Origin: Paenibacillus tritici
Lineage (GTDB): Bacteria; Bacillota; Bacilli; Paenibacillales; Paenibacillaceae
Direction of reading: 5' to 3'
NCBI RefSeq assembly: GCF_013204885.1
Contig: NZ_JABMKX010000018.1
Span: 1 to 64,000, forward strand
DNA length: 64,000 nucleotides
Position 1 is the stretch's first letter, and each line of letters opens with the position of its first letter. Under the pieces are notes generated by a model that was given only the letters and a program-made list of their open reading frames with translations, ran no database searches and was not told the DNA's origin. Positions 59,569 to 64,000 of this stretch are shown piece by piece. The translations under genes were made by a program, and so were the position numbers.

Positions 59569-60672
59569 ATGAAAGAGCTTATGGGCGTAATTAATCTTGA
59601 TCATGAACTGGATAATCTAAATGAATTGACCTATTTCCGCTGCGGGGCAGCGGTCCCCTTCGCCAGCCGTTACCGGCTGATTGATTTCGTCTTGTCCAAC
59701 ATGATGCGCGCGGAGCTGGAGAGCGTAGGGCTATTCGTCCGCCGCAAATACCGTTCGCTGATGGATCATCTCGGCGACGGCAAATCGTGGGATATGAACC
59801 GGAAGCATGGCGGGCTGTTCATTCTGCCGCCGGACTGGAATGATCCTACAGACACCTCCCTGGGAGACCTGCAGCATTATCATAACAATCTGGATTTCTT
59901 CAAGCGGGCTGCGGCCAAATATATTGTCTTCTCCGGCAGCCAGCATATTAATACGGTGGATCTGCAGGATCTGTATCAGTACCATCTGGAGCAGGGCGCA
60001 GATGTAACTATGGTCTATAAGCAGATCGACGAGCTTCAGCCGGAGCATGATCCGTGCCTGCGCGTGGAACTGAATGATGATAACGAGGTAACCAATATCC
60101 ACCATGAGAAGCATCATCCCAATGTGTATCTGGATATTTTTATCATGGAGAAGAAGCTGTTCCTGGAGCAGGTAGAGCATTGCATCGCCCATGGCGAGAG
60201 TTATTTCTTCCGCGATGCCATTCAGAAGAACCGCCACAAGTTCAAAATCTCCGCCTATGAATATACGGGTTATCATTCTGTAATCAACTCGCTGGAGAGT
60301 TACTACAAGAATAGCCTGGAGCTGCTGAAGCAGGAGAATTATTTCGGCCTGTTCAAGGAGAGTCCGGTGCAGACCAAGATTAAATATGAAGCTCCTACCC
60401 GTTATCTGGACAGCGCGTCGGTCAGTAATTCGCTGGTTGCCAACGGCTGTGTGATCGCCGGAACGGTGGAGAATAGTGTAATCTTCCGCGGTGTGCAGGT
60501 CCGTAAGGGTGCCAAGATTATCAACTCTGTCATTATGCAGAAATGCGTCATTGAAGAGAATGCCGTCATTGAGAATGTCATCATGGACAAAGATGTGCAT
60601 CTTAGTAAAGACCGGATACTCGTGGGTGACAGCAGGCGTCCATTTGTCATAGCCAAGAGCAGCAAGATATAA
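59569..60672 (+). CDS. glgD: ADP-glucose pyrophosphorylase regulatory subunit GlgD
   Basis: A 367-residue paralogue of GlgC lacking the GGxGxRL nucleotide loop: the N-terminus reads MKELMGVINLDHELDNLNEL. It keeps FASRYRLIDFVLSNMM, YRSLMDHLGDGKSWDMNRKH and the C-terminal beta-helix (GCVIAGTVENSVIFRGVQVR). In Bacillus and Geobacillus GlgD boosts the activity of GlgC in a mixed tetramer. Followed by a hairpin at 60676 and glgP. Confidence 0.95.
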   Translation: MKELMGVINLDHELDNLNELTYFRCGAAVPFASRYRLIDFVLSNMMRAELESVGLFVRRKYRSLMDHLGDGKSWDMNRKHGGLFILPPDWNDPTDTSLGDLQHYHNNLDFFKRAAAKYIVFSGSQHINTVDLQDLYQYHLEQGADVTMVYKQIDELQPEHDPCLRVELNDDNEVTNIHHEKHHPNVYLDIFIMEKKLFLEQVEHCIAHGESYFFRDAIQKNRHKFKISAYEYTGYHSVINSLESYYKNSLELLKQENYFGLFKESPVQTKIKYEAPTRYLDSASVSNSLVANGCVIAGTVENSVIFRGVQVRKGAKIINSVIMQKCVIEENAVIENVIMDKDVHLSKDRILVGDSRRPFVIAKSSKI

Positions 60673-60675
60673 TAT

Positions 60676-60722
60676 CTGGATCAGGGGAAATGTTCCGCTT
60701 CGGGGCATTTCTTCTGATCCAG
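60676..60722 (+). other. Long hairpin between glgD and glgP
   Basis: CTGGATCAG...GAAATG-TTCCGCTTCGGGG-CATTTC...CTGATCCAG forms a stepped stem but has no T tail. It could be a leaky attenuator or an RNA-processing site that lowers glgP relative to glgCD. Confidence 0.6.
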
Positions 60723-60779
60723 TGTTGTAATAGGCCCTATTTTCTACAAATACAAGTATCTGTTAGGAGGAACCTGCCG

Positions 60780-63212
60780 TTGTTCAACGATAAAGAGACT
60801 TTCAAGCAAGTGTTCCGTGAGAAACTCATCGGGAAATTAGGCAAGCCGCTTGAGGAAGCTTCCAATGCTGATATTTATAATATTCTCGGCAACATGATCC
60901 GTGAGAGTGCGGGGAAGGACTGGGCAGCCACCAATCAGAAGTTCAAGATCGACAAGGATAAGCAGGTGTATTATTTCTCCATGGAGTTCCTGATCGGCAG
61001 GCTGCTCGGAAATAACCTGCTGAATATGGGTGTGCTGGAAGTAGTTCGGGAGGGCCTCTCGGAGCTGGGCTTCTGTCTGCAGGACATCGAAGAGGTAGAA
61101 GCGGATGCCGGACTTGGCAACGGGGGGCTGGGCCGCCTGGCCGCCTGCTTCCTGGACTCGCTTGCTTCTCTGCAATATGCAGGTCACGGCTGCGGCATCC
61201 GTTATAAATACGGCTTGTTCGAGCAGAAGATTGTAGACGGCTATCAGGTCGAGCTGCCGGATTACTGGCTGCAGAATGATAATGTGTGGGAAGTGCGCCG
61301 CGAAGACAAGCAGGTAGAAGTGCGGTTCTGGGGACAGGTGGATACCCGCTGGGAGAACGATGAGCTTGTGTTTGAACACAAGGACTATGAAGCCGTACGG
61401 GCGGTCCCTTATGATATTCCGGTCATTGGTGCGGACCGCAGACATGTGAATACGCTGCGGAACTGGAGTGCGGAGTCGATCACCCAGCCTTCGAGAGTCT
61501 TCGGTTCTCTGGGCGGAACGGATTATCACAAGTTCCTGGAATACAAGCGGTCCGTGGAATCCATCTCGGAATTCTTGTATCCCGATGATTCCCAGTACGA
61601 GGGCAAGCTGCTTCGGCTGAAGCAGCAATATTTCCTGTGCAGTGCCGGTCTGCAGAGTATTATACGGACCTTTGCCAAGACGGGCGTGCCGATTGAGAGC
61701 CTGGCGGACAAGGTGGCCCTGCATATCAATGATACTCACCCTACCCTCGTCATCCCAGAGCTGATGCGCATTCTGATGGATGTCTATCAGCTGGGCTGGG
61801 ATCAGGCCTGGAGCATGACCACCCGGATGGTATCGTATACCAACCATACCATTCTGAGCGAGGCACTGGAGAAGTGGCCTATCGGCATGGTCAGAGAGCT
61901 GCTTCCGCGCATCTTCCTGATTATTGAGGAGATCAATGCCCGCTTCTGCGGCGAACTGATGAGCAAATATCCCGGCGATCAGGACCGGATCAATCAGATG
62001 GCGATCATCCATGATGATCAGGTGCGGATGGCGCATCTGGCGATTGTCGCCAGCCATAGTGTGAACGGCGTAGCGGCGCTGCATACGGAAATCCTGCAGA
62101 AGCGTGAAATGCGCCTGTTCAATGAGATGTATCCGCACCGCTTCAATAACAAGACCAACGGCATCACGCACCGCCGCTGGCTGCAGCATGCCAATCCTGA
62201 GCTGGCCGGACTGATCAGCGAATCCATTGGCACCCGCTGGATGCATCAGCCCCAGGAGATGATCGGGCTGATCAAGTACAGCGAGGATGCCTCCTTCCAG
62301 GAGCAGGTAGCCGCCATCAAACGCCGCAACAAGCTGCATCTGGCGGAGTATATCACCAGTAAGCACGGCATCCAGGTAGACCCGGATTCGATCTTCGACG
62401 TTCAGGTGAAGCGCCTGCATGCCTACAAGCGCCAGCTGCTGAACGTGCTTCATATTATGCATCTGTATAATCAGATCAAAGATAATCCTTCGATTAATAT
62501 AGTCCCGCGTACCTTCATCTTCGGTGCCAAGGCAGCGCCGAGCTATCATCTGGCCAAACGGGTCATTAAGCTGATTAACACAGTGGCCGATGTGGTAAAC
62601 AAAGACCCTGATATTAACGGGAAGATCCGCATCTTCTTCCTGGAGAATTATTCGGTATCTCTGGCGGAGAAGATTATTCCGGCAGCCGATGTAAGTGAGC
62701 AGATCTCTACAGCGAGCAAGGAAGCCTCCGGTACCGGGAATATGAAGTTTATGATGAACGGTGCGCTGACCATCGGAACCATGGACGGGGCTAACGTGGA
62801 GATGCATGAAATGGTGGGGGATAATAATATGTTCCTGTTCGGCCTCCGGGCAGAGCAGGTGCTCGATTACTACCAATACGGCGGCTACCACGCCCGCGAT
62901 ATTTATAATGGCGATGGCCGTGTTAAGGAAGTCCTGGATCAGTTAATCACACCCGGGCCGTTCTGCTCTCATGCCCAGGAGTTCGATACGCTCTTCCAGT
63001 CGCTGATTGACAACAATGATGAATTCTTCGTGCTGAAGGATTTCGCCAGCTATGTGGAGACCCATGTCAAGATTGATCTGGCTTACCGGAATCAGAAGGA
63101 ATGGCTCAAGAAGTCCGTGATCAATATCGGCCATTCCGGCAAATTCTCCAGCGATAATACGATTAGCCGTTACGCCTCCGAGATCTGGCATATCAATCCG
63201 GTACGGCTGTAA
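60780..63212 (+). CDS. glgP: Glycogen phosphorylase
   Basis: An 810-residue alpha-glucan phosphorylase releasing glucose-1-phosphate. The PLP-binding EASGTGNMKFMMNG (Lys656) and active-site GNGGLGRLAACFLDSLASLQ are intact. TTG 60780 is chosen since AGGAGG lies nine bases upstream; the frame extends 30 codons further into the leader without a signal. glgA and glgB, usual partners of this cluster, are not in the window. A terminator follows. Confidence 0.95.
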   Translation: MFNDKETFKQVFREKLIGKLGKPLEEASNADIYNILGNMIRESAGKDWAATNQKFKIDKDKQVYYFSMEFLIGRLLGNNLLNMGVLEVVREGLSELGFCLQDIEEVEADAGLGNGGLGRLAACFLDSLASLQYAGHGCGIRYKYGLFEQKIVDGYQVELPDYWLQNDNVWEVRREDKQVEVRFWGQVDTRWENDELVFEHKDYEAVRAVPYDIPVIGADRRHVNTLRNWSAESITQPSRVFGSLGGTDYHKFLEYKRSVESISEFLYPDDSQYEGKLLRLKQQYFLCSAGLQSIIRTFAKTGVPIESLADKVALHINDTHPTLVIPELMRILMDVYQLGWDQAWSMTTRMVSYTNHTILSEALEKWPIGMVRELLPRIFLIIEEINARFCGELMSKYPGDQDRINQMAIIHDDQVRMAHLAIVASHSVNGVAALHTEILQKREMRLFNEMYPHRFNNKTNGITHRRWLQHANPELAGLISESIGTRWMHQPQEMIGLIKYSEDASFQEQVAAIKRRNKLHLAEYITSKHGIQVDPDSIFDVQVKRLHAYKRQLLNVLHIMHLYNQIKDNPSINIVPRTFIFGAKAAPSYHLAKRVIKLINTVADVVNKDPDINGKIRIFFLENYSVSLAEKIIPAADVSEQISTASKEASGTGNMKFMMNGALTIGTMDGANVEMHEMVGDNNMFLFGLRAEQVLDYYQYGGYHARDIYNGDGRVKEVLDQLITPGPFCSHAQEFDTLFQSLIDNNDEFFVLKDFASYVETHVKIDLAYRNQKEWLKKSVINIGHSGKFSSDNTISRYASEIWHINPVRL

Positions 63213-63274
63213 CGCAGGCGCAGCCAGAGGCTGCAGCTTCACAGCTGCAGCTCCGGCCTGAGTAATTACACGTG

Positions 63275-63327
63275 AAGAAGCCGCTCCAGCCCGCAGGAAT
63301 GATTCCTGCGGCGGGGCGGCTTTTTTT
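63275..63327. terminator. Terminator between glgP and the fRMsr gene
   Basis: GAAGCCGC...CGCAGGAAT/ATTCCTGCG...GCGGC followed by seven T; convergent position, possibly bidirectional. Confidence 0.85.
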
Positions 63328-63363
63328 CAGCTTCAGCGCTTCCTTCTGATTATAGAGCAAGAA

Positions 63364-63843
63364 TTACAGTACCTCAGAGACCATGGCTGCGAACCGTTCA
63401 AGGAACCGGCGCTCCTCGTCGTCGAAGCGGTGCTTAAGCGGACTGTCGATATCCAGTACGCCATAGAGGGTGTCTCCTTTGACCAGCGGAACGACAATTT
63501 CGCTATTCGAGGCCGCATCACAGGCAATATGTCCGGGGAAGGCATGAACATCGCCTACGACAAGCGTGCGCCGCTCTGAGGCTGCGGTTCCGCATACGCC
63601 GCGGCCAAGCGGAATGCGGATACAGGCCGGAAGTCCCTGGAAGGGGCCAAGCACCAGCTCTTTGCCGTCATACAAGTAGAAACCGGTCCAATTGGTGTCC
63701 GGTAGAGATAGCTTTAAGAGCGCCGAAGCGTTGGCCAAGTTGGCAATGGCGTTCGGCTCGCCTTCCATAAGTGCCCCGAGCTGGCTTAGAACGGCCTCGA
63801 ACCGTTCACTGCGAGTGCCGTCATAAGGCATAGCTTGAAACAT
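63364..63843 (-). CDS. GAF-domain free methionine-R-sulfoxide reductase
   Basis: A 159-residue single GAF domain protein that reduces free methionine-R-sulfoxide. Cys74, Cys84 and Cys108 (PACIRIPLGRGVCG, HIACD) have the 10 and 24 residue spacing of the E. coli fRMsr catalytic cysteines; SEIVVPLVKGDTLYGVLDID is typical. B. subtilis YtsP is the nearest named relative. Start ATG 63843 with AGGAAGGTG. Confidence 0.92.
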   Translation of the reverse strand: MFQAMPYDGTRSERFEAVLSQLGALMEGEPNAIANLANASALLKLSLPDTNWTGFYLYDGKELVLGPFQGLPACIRIPLGRGVCGTAASERRTLVVGDVHAFPGHIACDAASNSEIVVPLVKGDTLYGVLDIDSPLKHRFDDEERRFLERFAAMVSEVL

Positions 63844-63899
63844 GAAGCATCACCTTCCTGTACCTTGAGTCAGTATGAATCCCATAACTGTTAACTATC

Positions 63900-63929
63900 A
63901 AGATAGTACAGGGAAGCGTTATACGTCAA
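63900..63929 (-). promoter_or_regulatory. Probable promoter of the fRMsr gene
   Basis: Minus strand TTGACG (63929-63924), 18-bp spacer, TATCTT (63905-63900), 57 bp before the start codon. The remaining right edge (to 64000) shows no gene. Confidence 0.5.
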
Positions 63930-64000
63930 GCATTTAACGAAGGATTAACAGCTTTTACCGCATAGTGGAATAACAGGAAGAGGTGTGAATTCCTGCAGCG

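Noticed and set aside
60837..62891. 684-aa minus-strand ORF opposite glgP
   Set aside because: Antisense shadow; the plus-strand frame is a clear glycogen phosphorylase.

Overview
The window reads as chromosomal DNA of a spore-forming, aerobic Firmicute, most likely Paenibacillus. The indications are GC-rich coding with strong GGAGG ribosome sites and frequent GTG/TTG starts, a gerA-type spore germination operon, a bacillithiol-linked YtxJ protein, a caa3 cytochrome oxidase operon with CcpA- and ResD-like sites, YtrA- and LipL-type proteins, and a c-di-AMP (ydaO-type) riboswitch. No rRNA, tRNA, CRISPR array or prophage was seen. The only mobile element is a decayed IS3-family copy.

Layout: 0.5-4.4 kb, SNF2 helicase and a partner of unknown function; 4.4-6.0 kb, two abutting 51-bp tandem repeat arrays and the IS3 remnant; 6-12.5 kb, small alarmone synthetase, zinc-ribbon protein, TrmB-like regulator, xpt, lipid kinase and small proteins; 12.8-18.4 kb, ctaCDEFG plus a DUF420 protein; 18.5-20.7 kb, ECF sigma factor with a DUF4179 membrane protein, bracketed by two near-identical terminators; 21.8-26.2 kb, a YtrA-regulated ABC transporter operon; 26.5-38.9 kb, redox and regulator genes (TetR/quinone reductase, SDRs, bacilliredoxins, MerR/thioredoxin, LipL, nitrilase, MarR/nitroreductase/monooxygenase) and a c-di-AMP riboswitch in front of a degenerate sigma-like gene; 39.5-45.5 kb, phospholipase D-like protein, ArsR/SulP, DUF1361 and an alkyltransferase-like protein; 45.7-49.8 kb, germinant receptor operon; 49.9-54.6 kb, small enzymes and a GT39-type membrane glycosyltransferase; 55.1-57.9 kb, a short flavoprotein and a two-component system; 58.1-63.2 kb, glgC-glgD-glgP; 63.4-63.8 kb, free methionine-R-sulfoxide reductase.

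The most unusual feature is non-genic. At four separate intergenic places (five arrays: 4441-5168, about 20890-21040, 39115-39293, 44038-44215) there are tandem repeats whose sequences differ but whose period is exactly 51 bp, except in part of the last array. Each unit has a short palindromic or near-palindromic core followed by a related AATT/CTGCC-like segment, so they look like diverged families of one repeat system. Two families meet in phase at 4747-4797 through a hybrid unit. Other points of interest are the c-di-AMP aptamer sitting almost directly on the ribosome site of a sigma-like gene, and a 54.9-kb structured intergenic element with a candidate pseudoknot.
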